Shown here piece by piece: positions 5,841 through 12,839 of a stretch of 16,354 nt of DNA. The position numbers and the translations under genes are program-made. This stretch comes from DAIPHL01 sp036771375. Its GTDB lineage: Bacteria > Synergistota > Synergistia > Synergistales > Synergistaceae. Below the pieces are notes generated by a model. It saw only the letters and a program-made list of their open reading frames with translations, ran no database searches and was not told the origin of the DNA. The stretch lies in contig DAIPHL010000033.1 of assembly GCA_036771375.1 (NCBI GenBank), forward strand, positions 1-16,354, written 5' to 3'. Numbering within the stretch: the first letter of the stretch is position 1; each line of letters begins with the position of its first letter.

Positions 5841-7298
5841 TCAAAACAAAACGATGATCGTCGTGCCTTCTCCCGGAGCGGATCGAATCTCGTATTCACC
5901 TCCCAGAAGTTCGACCCTCTGACGCATCCCGGCAAGTCCTCGCTTGCCCTCGAGCCTCAGATCCGAGGAAAACGTTTTCGCCGTGTCGAACCCTCGTCCG
6001 TTGTCGACGATGCACATGCGAATGCTTCTTCCCGGAAGGGTCAAGCGCTCGACGTCGACGCTCACCGACGTCGCTCCCCCGTGCCTCACGGCGTTCGAGA
6101 CGGCTTCCTGAAATATCCGGAAGAGCGCGAGCGTACACTCCTGAGACACGTCGATGCTGCTGTCCACGTTCATATCGATCGCGATCGCGTTTTGGCGCCC
6201 GAGGCGATTCGCCGCCTCTTCCATGCAGGAAGCGAGCCCCAGCGAGACCCAGGGAGGAACGAGAGAATCGCATATATCTCGAAGCTCCTCCACCAGGTCG
6301 TTCGCCACATCCTCCGCGGAGGAGAGCTGCTGCCGGGCCTCCGCGGCGAGGTCGTCCGAGGTGATGTTCGCGATCTGGATACGCTGTATCAAGGCCGACA
6401 GGACCTGTATCGGACCGTCGTGAATGTCGCGGGCGAGACGCCCCCGTTCGCTCTCCTGGGCTTTTACGATATCCCCCATGTAACGCCTTTCGAGCTCTTC
6501 CTTGTCGATCATCCTGCGGGCCAGGTTCGTCACGGCTTTTTTAAGGGAGGTGATCTCATCGACTCCGATATCGCCAAAACGCCGCCCCAAAACCGCCTCG
6601 AATCGGGGCATCTCCCGCCCCCAATCGAGCGCTTCCACCTCGGAGGAGAGCTCCCGAAGAGGTGTGATCACGGCCCCTCTGAGCAAAAACAGGGCACAAA
6701 GACAGACGATCATGCTCGCCGTTCCGGCGTAAGCCAGCTTCATGATGTTGAAATCGTTTTGGCCCATCCAGCTCAGCATCGTCACGGCGGCAACCGCGTA
6801 TACCCCGTTGCTCCTCGTCGGAGTGACGTGCGCCACATAGGCCACATTCTGTCTGCCGACGCGGAAACTCCCGGTCACCGTACCCCCTCGGTACATCGCG
6901 CTCCCGCTGGATATGACCGGCGTCCTTTCGAAGACACGGGCCAGAACTCCGGCGTTTTGGGAAAAGGAGATCAGCTCTCCGTCCGATCTCACGTAAGCGA
7001 CAAGCCCCGGGAGGAATTTTTCCTGTCTGCCGGCACCGAACTCCACAGGTCCGCCGACTGGAAGAAGCCCATCGTATCCCCGATCGGCGATGAGGGAGAG
7101 GAAGGCCGCGATACGCTCCGCGTTGCCTTCCTGCCAACGAGCGGACGCGTATTCGGAGAGACTCCGGACGTATCGCCCCGCGATTTCGGTCATCGCGCGC
7201 TTCTGGGAGAGCATGGTCGACGCCGATTCCACAAGCGTGATAACGACCGGCAGCAGGATACAGACGAACAGTATGGTGAGAAGTTTTCTCCGAAACAA
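5841..7298 (-). CDS. Membrane sensor histidine kinase, NarL/LuxR-partner (HisKA_3) type
   Basis: 485 aa. Predicted inner-membrane sensor: TM1 about 7-24, extracytoplasmic region about 25-185, TM2 about 186-206, HAMP-like linker about 207-270. The catalytic core has the HisKA_3 box ARDIHDGPIQ with phospho-acceptor H293 and the full HDxxxQ motif, so it may act as both kinase and phosphatase on its regulator. The HATPase part shows an N box (E398, N402 in FQEAVSNAVRHGG), G1 DNGRGFD (432-438) and a GLAGMRQR segment (454-461). The extracytoplasmic region contains YVRSDGELI (102-110), reminiscent of a PDC/Cache strand, but the ligand is unknown. The start is a TTG at 7298, two nt after the stop of the response regulator, with GGGGCGG upstream. 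Its partner is the regulator gene just before it, and the divergent efflux operon is the probable target. Confidence 0.93.
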   Translation of the reverse strand: MFRRKLLTILFVCILLPVVITLVESASTMLSQKRAMTEIAGRYVRSLSEYASARWQEGNAERIAAFLSLIADRGYDGLLPVGGPVEFGAGRQEKFLPGLVAYVRSDGELISFSQNAGVLARVFERTPVISSGSAMYRGGTVTGSFRVGRQNVAYVAHVTPTRSNGVYAVAAVTMLSWMGQNDFNIMKLAYAGTASMIVCLCALFLLRGAVITPLRELSSEVEALDWGREMPRFEAVLGRRFGDIGVDEITSLKKAVTNLARRMIDKEELERRYMGDIVKAQESERGRLARDIHDGPIQVLSALIQRIQIANITSDDLAAEARQQLSSAEDVANDLVEELRDICDSLVPPWVSLGLASCMEEAANRLGRQNAIAIDMNVDSSIDVSQECTLALFRIFQEAVSNAVRHGGATSVSVDVERLTLPGRSIRMCIVDNGRGFDTAKTFSSDLRLEGKRGLAGMRQRVELLGGEYEIRSAPGEGTTIIVLF

Positions 7299-7300
7299 GG

Positions 7301-7960
7301 TCAGTCCGCCCCGTCGAGGGACGTGCCCTCCAGCAGCTCTTCAAGCGTGATGATTCCGTATTTGAGCGCCACCAGCAACGCCTCTCCCTTCCCCCGGCAA
7401 CCGAATTTCGAGTAGACGGAGGTAAGATGGGCCTGTACCGTCCTCTCCGTAATACAGAGTTTTCCCGCGATCTCCTTGATAGAAAAACCCTTCGACGTAA
7501 TGAGCAAGACCTCTCTTTCCCTGGCCGAAAGAGGTTCGGACACGGGACTCTCCTCACTCAACACCCCCGCGACTTTGGAGTCCAGGTAAAATCCCCCCGC
7601 CATCACCTGTTTGATGGCGGACTCGAGCTCCCGTATCGCGGTCGTTTTCAGGACAAACCCCTTCGCGCCCGCCATCAGCGAGGCCATGACATACGGCTGC
7701 GCATTGAACGAGGTGAGCATGATCGACCTGGTGGCGAGCCCGCTCTCCTTGATCTTCTTCGCAACCGCGATACCGCTCTCTCGGGGCATCTGAATATCCA
7801 GGAGCGCAATGTCCGGACGTCTCTCTTCTATCACTCGCCAGGCTTCGACCCCATCCTCCACCTCCGCCGTCAATTCAAAGCCCTCGTTTCTCTTGATCCA
7901 CTCGGCCAACCCGGATCTGGTGAGCGGATGATCGTCTGCGATAACAATGCTGACACTCAA
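7301..7960 (-). CDS. NarL/FixJ-family response regulator (REC plus LuxR-type HTH)
   Basis: 219 aa from the TTG at 7960. The receiver domain (about 3-118) has the acidic pair D9-D10, phospho-acceptor D55 (LLDIQMP), T83 and K105 (GFVLK). The C-terminal LuxR-type DNA-binding domain (about 143-205) starts LSAREREVLL and contains GFSIKEIAGKLCITERTVQAHL, the usual helix-turn-helix pattern. An upstream ATG (8038) would add 26 residues with no receiver character and lacks a ribosome binding site. The TTG has AGGAGG 7 nt upstream and places the first strand VSIVIADDH at residue 2, so it is preferred. The kinase gene follows after 2 nt. It probably binds the intergenic region shared with the divergent tolC-like operon; the repeated box there is the leading candidate site. 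Confidence 0.94.
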   Translation of the reverse strand: MSVSIVIADDHPLTRSGLAEWIKRNEGFELTAEVEDGVEAWRVIEERRPDIALLDIQMPRESGIAVAKKIKESGLATRSIMLTSFNAQPYVMASLMAGAKGFVLKTTAIRELESAIKQVMAGGFYLDSKVAGVLSEESPVSEPLSAREREVLLITSKGFSIKEIAGKLCITERTVQAHLTSVYSKFGCRGKGEALLVALKYGIITLEELLEGTSLDGAD

Positions 7961-7967
7961 AAGATCC

Positions 7968-7973
7968 CCTCCT
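7968..7973 (-). promoter_or_regulatory. Shine-Dalgarno that decides the response-regulator TTG start
   Basis: AGGAGG on the minus strand, 7 nt before the TTG at 7960. The competing ATG at 8038 has no comparable site and would lie only about 6 nt from the predicted transcription start. Confidence 0.65.
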
Positions 7974-8050
7974 CGAGTTTCGTCTGTTTTCGTCAGGACC
8001 GAACGAACCACAGGACGCGATCTTTCCCTCGAAAACATCGTGACACGAAC

Positions 8051-8059
8051 ATGATATCA
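8051..8059 (-). promoter_or_regulatory. Candidate extended -10 promoter for the regulator-kinase operon
   Basis: The minus strand reads TGA-TATCAT (TG 8059-8058, -10 at 8056-8051), 5/6 to consensus with an extended -10 and no good -35, which fits an activator-dependent promoter. Start expected near 8044, leader about 84 nt to the TTG at 7960. Confidence 0.45.
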
Positions 8060-8079
8060 CCCGTCGAAGGGGAGCGGAA

Positions 8080-8175
8080 TACCGTATTTACTCGAACGAA
8101 TCGGCAGAGCATACGGCGTGACCACATATCCGCAAAGATACACACCGTCGATTGTTACAACGGGTAAATACGTAA
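8080..8175. repeat. Duplicated box CGRGTAAATACG, inverted, one copy upstream of each divergent promoter
   Basis: Copy 1 reads CGAGTAAATACG on the minus strand (8094-8083). Copy 2 reads CGGGTAAATACG on the plus strand (8161-8172). The core GTAAATACG is identical in both, and each copy points toward its own promoter. The box ends 26 nt before the regulator -10 and 34 nt before the tolC-like -10. The core GTA-AA-TAC is itself a near palindrome, and copy 2 is followed by a second unit GTAATAC. Proposed binding site of the response regulator encoded alongside. Confidence 0.5.
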
Positions 8176-8183
8176 TACAAACA

Positions 8184-8212
8184 TGGACAGAGTTCGTCCT
8201 CAAGACGATAAT
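8184..8212 (+). promoter_or_regulatory. Sigma70-type promoter for the tolC-like efflux operon
   Basis: TGGACA (8184-8189), a 17-nt spacer and GATAAT (8207-8212): 5/6 matches at both hexamers and ideal spacing. Start expected near 8219, giving a leader of about 87 nt before the ATG at 8306. Confidence 0.6.
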
Positions 8213-8229
8213 GTCTTTTCATGCGGCTT

Positions 8230-8241
8230 GGATGCGCATCC
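8230..8241. promoter_or_regulatory. Perfect 12-bp palindrome just downstream of the efflux promoter
   Basis: GGATGCGCATCC is a perfect self-complementary 12-mer about 11-22 nt after the predicted transcription start. The position suits a repressor operator or a small RNA stem. No U-run follows, so it is not a terminator. Confidence 0.4.
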
Positions 8242-8270
8242 CCGCCGACTCCTCTTGCCGCAAAATCCAA

Positions 8271-8285
8271 ACGGTCGAAGACCGT
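8271..8285 (+). other. 6-bp hairpin with GAA loop ahead of the tolC-like ribosome binding site
   Basis: ACGGTC-GAA-GACCGT, ending 3 nt before the putative Shine-Dalgarno AAAGGTG (8289-8295). It could influence access to the ribosome binding site; effect unknown. Confidence 0.35.
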
Positions 8286-8305
8286 CCGAAAGGTGTTGAG
8301 CCCGC

Positions 8306-9649
8306 ATGTTCCCTGTACGGATACGGAGAATCACGATTCTCTTCATCGTCGCGATAATGGGTGCGGGATCTCTCGTTCCCGCCGCTTTCGCGTCGGAGAA
8401 GACGAAGGGTTTGGCGATCTCTCCGGACGCGCTCACGCTCGAAAAATGCGTCGCCATCGCCCTATCGTACAGCCCCAACATCCTCGCGTCCTCGAGCGAC
8501 GTCGAGTCACAACGCGCCGAAGTCGAACAGGCCGCGACGCAACAGAGAGGCAAATTGCAGGCGAGCGCCTCCTACAGCTATTCGCACGACGCGAGAAAAG
8601 AGAGCGGAAGGATCGAAACCGATCTCTCCTTCTCTCAGTCCATCTTCGACTGGAACAGGACGAATCTCTCCGTGAAAGGAGCCAAACAGGAGCTCGCCGC
8701 GAAGATACAGGACGAGGAAAATACGAGACAGACCGTAATCTACGACGTGATGACCGCCTACTACTCCCTCAACCGAGCGTCGAGGATGGCGGATATCGCG
8801 TCGGAACGCGTCGAAAACCATCGAAAACGCCTCAAGTGGGCCCAAGATTTCTACCGCGTCGGGACGAAGGCGAAAATCGAAGAGACAAAGGCGCAGACGG
8901 ATCTGTCCAACGCGCGGTTCGACCTGGTCGCCGCGCAGGGAGCGAGACAAAAAGCCGTGTCGGCGCTCGCCTTTGCCATGGGACAGCCGACTGTTACGCC
9001 GAACGACGTAGCGGACGAACTGGAGGTAAAACCATACGTCGTGGCGCCGGAGGAAGCGCTCTCCCTCGCCATGGAGAACCGACCCGACCTCAAGGGCATG
9101 GATGCGAGGATCGAAGCGAGCCGCACGTCTCTCGCGCTCGCGGGCAAAGGTCTCTCTCCTTCACTGGCCGGCGGAGCCGGCTATTCATTTTACGGAGAGT
9201 CCGATCCGTTTGAAAACAAAGGCTGGCAACTCAAGGTCTCCTTGAACCTTCCGATCCTGGACGGAGGTTTGACGAAAGCCCGGACAAAGGGAGCGTCTGC
9301 CGCCCTCCGGGGTGCGTTGGCCCGGCGGGAAGGACTGCGCCAAAGCGTGATTCTGAGCGTCCGAACTGCCTTCGCCTCGCTCTCGGAAGCGAACGAGGCC
9401 GTCGCCGCGGCCTCCGAGAGCGAACGACTCGCCGCGGAGACCCTTCGCCTGGCGCAGGGAAGATACCGCTCGGAAGTCGGGGACTCCCTCGAGATATCCG
9501 ACGCCGTCGACGGATACGCGAAGGCGAGGATGAACATGGTCCAAGCGCTCTATAACCAGATGGCAGCGATCGTGGAGCTCCGGAAGGTGACGGGGACTCT
9601 CCTCCCGGACCGGGAACGGGATCGACCGGAAAAGTGGATAAAAAGATGA
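8306..9649 (+). CDS. TolC-family outer membrane efflux protein
   Basis: 447 aa. TolC-family proteins form trimeric outer-membrane beta-barrels with a long periplasmic alpha-helical tunnel and are the exit duct of tripartite exporters and type I secretion. A signal peptide is clear: basic start MFPVRIRRIT, hydrophobic core to about 24, probable cleavage after A29 (AFA-S). The mature part shows two homologous repeats (about 43-235 and 250-440). Each begins with the family's ALSYSPNI / AMENRPDL type segment (AL...NP.l) and continues into long alanine- and glutamate-rich helices. Near the second repeat is the amphipathic SLNLPILDGGLTKAR ('l..PiFdgG...a.'), typical of outer-membrane efflux proteins. 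The start is the ATG at 8306 with AAAGGTG about 10 nt upstream. The stop overlaps the adaptor start (ATGA), supporting one operon. Confidence 0.95.
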   Translation: MFPVRIRRITILFIVAIMGAGSLVPAAFASEKTKGLAISPDALTLEKCVAIALSYSPNILASSSDVESQRAEVEQAATQQRGKLQASASYSYSHDARKESGRIETDLSFSQSIFDWNRTNLSVKGAKQELAAKIQDEENTRQTVIYDVMTAYYSLNRASRMADIASERVENHRKRLKWAQDFYRVGTKAKIEETKAQTDLSNARFDLVAAQGARQKAVSALAFAMGQPTVTPNDVADELEVKPYVVAPEEALSLAMENRPDLKGMDARIEASRTSLALAGKGLSPSLAGGAGYSFYGESDPFENKGWQLKVSLNLPILDGGLTKARTKGASAALRGALARREGLRQSVILSVRTAFASLSEANEAVAAASESERLAAETLRLAQGRYRSEVGDSLEISDAVDGYAKARMNMVQALYNQMAAIVELRKVTGTLLPDRERDRPEKWIKR

Positions 9650-10797
9650 TCCCTCCGAAAAAAATTTCGCTCCTTCTGCTTATCTTCGTTTTGACGATAT
9701 CCGGGATATGGTGGTACGCCCACTCGACCCGGGAACCGGAGATCGAATTCACCACGGCCCCGGTGCGCCGGAGCGACATTCGCTCGGCGATCGTCGCGAC
9801 CGGAAAGATACAAGCCGTCACGTTGACAAAGGTGGGCACCCAGATATCCGGGACCCTGAAGGCGCTGTACGTGGATTACAACAGCGTGGTGAAGAAGGGA
9901 GAGCTGATCGCCCTGATCGACCCCGCCGTGCAGGAAGCCGATCTGGCGCAGGCAAAAGCGGCTCTTTCCGCATTGCAGGCCGACGTCAAAGAGATGGAAA
10001 CTGCTTTAAAACAGGCGAGACAGAATGCGGTACGCTCAAAAGAGCTCTACGAGCTCGACCTGATCTCGCGCGCTTCCCTTGAAACCGACGAAACCTCGGT
10101 GGCAACCGCCGAAGCGAGGCTCTCATCGGCAAAGGCCAGGGTTCGACAGCAGCAGGGGGTCGTCAGGAAGGCAAATCTGCAGCTGGGCTACACCAAGATA
10201 CACTCTCCGGTCAGCGGGGTGGTCATCACGAAAAACGTGGATGTCGGACAGACCGTGGCCGCCAGCTTCAACACTCCGACCCTGGTCGAAATCGCCGAAG
10301 ACCTTTCGCGCATGCACGTCGAGGTATACATCGACGAGGCGGACATCGGAAAAGTACACGAGGGGCAAGTCGCGGAGTTCACGGTAGATGCTCTCCCGGG
10401 CAGAAAATTCAGGGGAACCGTCGCCCAGATCCGTCTCTTTCCCGTCACGGAAAACAACGTGACATCCTACACGGCGATCGTCTCCTTCGTCAACGAACAG
10501 GTGAAAGGACGCAACCTCGTGCCTGGAATGACGGCAAACGTGACGCTCGTGGTCGACGAGAGAAAAGACGTCGTCACCGTGCCCAACGCCGCCCTGCGCT
10601 TTCGTCCGGTAGACTCGGACAAAAAAGGCCGATCGGGAAGGGACGGGGAGAAGACGTCCGTTTATGAACTGCAAAAGGGCAAGCCCGTAAAAATCGAGGT
10701 CGAGTGCGGAATCACGGATGGCGTCGCCACGGAGGTCATCGCGGGGCTGGAACCAGGCAGGGAGATCGTCGTGGGTATGGAAGCACCGAAGGATTGA
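9646..10797 (+). CDS. macA: MacA-type periplasmic adaptor (membrane fusion protein)
   Basis: 383 aa from the ATG at 9646, which overlaps the TolC-like stop as ATGA; a GTG 4 codons upstream (9634) is possible. Membrane fusion proteins link an inner-membrane transporter to TolC. An N-terminal TM anchor (about 7-24) is followed by a first lipoyl half (about 45-90: VATGKIQAVTLTKVGTQISG, then VKKGELIALID), an alpha-helical hairpin (about 92-165, alanine/glutamine rich), a second lipoyl half with LGYTKIHSPVSGVVITKNVDVGQTV (about 178-203, the 't.I.aP.dGvV....v..Gq.V' pattern) and a beta-barrel with VPGMTANVTL. The C-terminal part around 316-330 (DSDKKGRSGRDG) is a charged insertion before the membrane-proximal domain. 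The following ATPase and permease genes place it with the MacAB-type ABC exporters rather than the RND pumps. Confidence 0.93.
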   Translation: MIPPKKISLLLLIFVLTISGIWWYAHSTREPEIEFTTAPVRRSDIRSAIVATGKIQAVTLTKVGTQISGTLKALYVDYNSVVKKGELIALIDPAVQEADLAQAKAALSALQADVKEMETALKQARQNAVRSKELYELDLISRASLETDETSVATAEARLSSAKARVRQQQGVVRKANLQLGYTKIHSPVSGVVITKNVDVGQTVAASFNTPTLVEIAEDLSRMHVEVYIDEADIGKVHEGQVAEFTVDALPGRKFRGTVAQIRLFPVTENNVTSYTAIVSFVNEQVKGRNLVPGMTANVTLVVDERKDVVTVPNAALRFRPVDSDKKGRSGRDGEKTSVYELQKGKPVKIEVECGITDGVATEVIAGLEPGREIVVGMEAPKD

Positions 10798-10803
10798 CGC
10801 CCC

Positions 10804-11529
10804 ATGGATCCACAGGACATGGCTCTGATGGAGCTTCGGAATATCAGAAAAAGCTACCGAATGGGACAGAACGAACTGGAGGTGCTTCATGGGATCTCGA
10901 TGAGGATCGCACCGCGGGAGTTCGTCGCGATGATGGGACCGTCCGGTTCCGGGAAATCCACGCTGATGAACATCCTCGGTTGTCTGGACACTCCCACGGG
11001 AGGAGAGTACCTGTTGGAGGGGACGAATGTAGCGAGCCTCGACCGCGGAGCGCTCTCTGCGATCAGAAACAGGACCATCGGCTTCGTATTTCAGGGATTT
11101 CATCTCCTCCCGAGAACCAGCGCCCTCTCAAACGTGGAGATCCCCCTTCTTTATTCCGGCATCCCCGCAAAAGAGCGACATATCCGTGCAGCGGAAGCTT
11201 TGGAGCGGATGGGGTTGGGTGACAGAATCCACCACGATCCGAACCAGCTCTCCGGCGGGCAACAGCAGCGCGTCGCGATCGCAAGGGCCATCGTCAACAA
11301 CGCTCCGATCATCATGGCCGACGAACCCACCGGCAACCTCGACAGCAGGACCAGCGACGAGATCATGGGCCTTTTTCTCGAACTCAACGAGAACGACGGA
11401 ATCACCATCGTCATGGTCACGCACGAACCCGACGTCGCGCAAAGAGCGGCGCGCATCGTGCACTTCAAGGACGGCACGATCACATCGGACGATGTAAATG
11501 GACGGGAAATCACCGGTAACCGACGATGA
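10804..11529 (+). CDS. ABC transporter ATPase, MacB/LolD type
   Basis: 241 aa, the size of stand-alone LolD/MacB-type ATPases. It energises the permease encoded next. Walker A GPSGSGKST (45-53), Q-loop at Q97 (FVFQGFHLLP), signature LSGGQQQRVAIARA (149-162), Walker B IIMADEP (169-175) with TGNLD D-loop, and switch H207 (VTHEP) are all intact, so it should hydrolyse ATP. The motif FQ.F.LLP...A..NV..PL is characteristic of the LolD/MacB/FtsE subgroup. The ATG at 10804 lies 6 nt after the adaptor stop; ATGs at 10819 and 10828 are alternatives, and MELRNIRKSY from the latter resembles a usual family start. The last codons overlap the permease ATG (ATGA). In E. coli MacB the ATPase and permease are one chain; here they are separate. 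Confidence 0.95.
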   Translation: MDPQDMALMELRNIRKSYRMGQNELEVLHGISMRIAPREFVAMMGPSGSGKSTLMNILGCLDTPTGGEYLLEGTNVASLDRGALSAIRNRTIGFVFQGFHLLPRTSALSNVEIPLLYSGIPAKERHIRAAEALERMGLGDRIHHDPNQLSGGQQQRVAIARAIVNNAPIIMADEPTGNLDSRTSDEIMGLFLELNENDGITIVMVTHEPDVAQRAARIVHFKDGTITSDDVNGREITGNRR

Positions 11530-12758
11530 TCTTTGGCAACATTCCCTTCCTCGAAATCCTCAAGGTAGCGATCAAATCGCTTGCGGCCAACAGAACCAGA
11601 TCCTTTCTGACGATCCTCGGAATCATCATCGGGGTGGGAGCCGTAATCGCGGCATCCGCAGCAGGGCGTGGAGCCAACAAGGTAATCGACGACCAAATCG
11701 CCGCTCTGGGAAGCAACTTCATGCATATACGATCCGACAGGGCGGCGATCGCTTCCTCCCCCTCCCCACGCTTTCTCACGACGTCGGACGCCGAGGCGAT
11801 CGCCCGCGAATGCTCCGGGCTCGAAGCGGTGGCCCCCACGATCGATTTTTCGGAAAAGGTGATCTATGGAAACTCGAACTGGAGCACCAGAGTGACCGGG
11901 AGCACCGAGTCGTTCGCCGTCGTCGGAGATTGGAGGATCGTCGACGGAAGAAACCTCTCTCAAGCGGACGACAAGGGGGCGGCGAAGGTATGCATTCTGG
12001 GGCGGACCGTGGCACAAAAACTCTTCGACGAGGAGGAACCCGTCGGCAAGATTGTGCGGGTTCATGCCATTCCCTTCACGGTGGTTGGCGTCTTCGACGC
12101 AAAAGGACTTCCCTCCTTCGGGGACATGAATCACGATGATTTCATCCTGGTACCGATCGAGACGCTGAGAAAGAGAATCTTTCGGAACTCCTACTCGGGC
12201 TGGGTGAGCGTGATCATGGTTAAGGGTATCTCGATGAAGGCGCTTAGCTATCTTGAAATCCAGATCACGGATCTTTTGAGGGAACGACACGGGATAAAGC
12301 AGGACCAGCGGGACGACTTTCACATCTACAATGTCAGTCAGATGTTGGAGACGCGCAGGAAGGCGACTCGGACGATGTCGCTTTTGCTGGGCAGTATCGC
12401 GGTCATATCGCTTCTCGTCGGCGGTATTGGAATCATGAACATTATGTTGGTCTCCGTCACGGAGCGCACGAAGGAGATCGGAATACGAATGGCGGTCGGC
12501 GCAAAACCAAAGGATATCAGAATACAGTTTCTCACCGAGGCCGTGATCCTCTCCCTGATCGGAGGTATGCTGGGCATCCTCCTGGGAATCGGCGCCTCCA
12601 TCGCACTTGCCCGCGTGCTACAGAGCCCGCCCGTTTTCAGCGCGGACTCCATCGTGCTCGCATTCTTCTTTTCCACCTCAGTCGGAATCGTCTTCGGCTT
12701 CTATCCTGCCTGGCGGGCTTCCCTCCTCAATCCGATCGACGCACTCAAACACGATTAG
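11526..12758 (+). CDS. macB: ABC transporter permease, MacB type
   Basis: 410 aa, the usual length of the permease half of MacB-like (type VII, mechanotransmission) ABC proteins. Four TM segments are visible: TM1 about 28-45, then a large periplasmic domain (about 46-280, MacB_PCD-like) that would contact the MacA-type adaptor, TM2 about 284-310, TM3 about 337-360 and TM4 about 375-395. Family signatures are LANRTRSFLTILGIIIGVGAV around TM1 (quoted in part: RSFLTILGIIIG), VTERTKEIGIRMAVGA after TM2 (311-326) and the closing LNPIDALKHD (401-410). These proteins do not pump across the inner membrane but use ATP-driven movements to push periplasmic substrates (peptides, lipoproteins, macrolides, siderophores in known cases) into the adaptor-TolC channel. 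Last gene of the efflux operon; no convincing terminator seen in 12759-12839. Confidence 0.95.
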   Translation: MIFGNIPFLEILKVAIKSLAANRTRSFLTILGIIIGVGAVIAASAAGRGANKVIDDQIAALGSNFMHIRSDRAAIASSPSPRFLTTSDAEAIARECSGLEAVAPTIDFSEKVIYGNSNWSTRVTGSTESFAVVGDWRIVDGRNLSQADDKGAAKVCILGRTVAQKLFDEEEPVGKIVRVHAIPFTVVGVFDAKGLPSFGDMNHDDFILVPIETLRKRIFRNSYSGWVSVIMVKGISMKALSYLEIQITDLLRERHGIKQDQRDDFHIYNVSQMLETRRKATRTMSLLLGSIAVISLLVGGIGIMNIMLVSVTERTKEIGIRMAVGAKPKDIRIQFLTEAVILSLIGGMLGILLGIGASIALARVLQSPPVFSADSIVLAFFFSTSVGIVFGFYPAWRASLLNPIDALKHD

Positions 12759-12794
12759 GCTCCGACGCAAAACGCCGCATCCGCTTCGTCTTTC

Positions 12795-12803
12795 TGCTAT
12801 ACT
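12795..12803 (+). promoter_or_regulatory. Candidate extended -10 promoter for the alaX-like to mutS2 operon
   Basis: TGC-TATACT (TG 12795-12796, -10 at 12798-12803), 5/6 to TATAAT with an extended -10 and no good -35. Start near 12810, leader about 30 nt before the ATG at 12840. Independent transcription from the efflux operon is therefore plausible. Confidence 0.45.
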
Positions 12804-12839
12804 TTATCCGTAACTCAATAGAACGGAGGCGAGAACGAC

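Noticed and set aside
5835..7415. 526-codon plus-strand frame opposite the histidine kinase
   Set aside because: It mirrors the kinase codons, has no domain pattern and no credible ribosome binding site.
8039..8305. Small ORFs of about 60-80 codons in the intergenic region
   Set aside because: They lack ribosome binding sites and overlap promoter elements and repeats; no coding character is visible.
7961..8305. Riboswitch or small RNA gene in the divergent intergenic region
   Set aside because: Only short isolated stems are present, with no terminator or recognisable riboswitch core.
11151..12323. 390-codon minus-strand frame opposite the ATPase and permease
   Set aside because: It crosses two well-supported genes, and its composition is that of a shadow frame.
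12759..12794. Possible terminator after the permease gene
   Set aside because: GACG...CGTC pairing is only 4 bp with a large mismatched interior and no proper U-run, so it is not reported.
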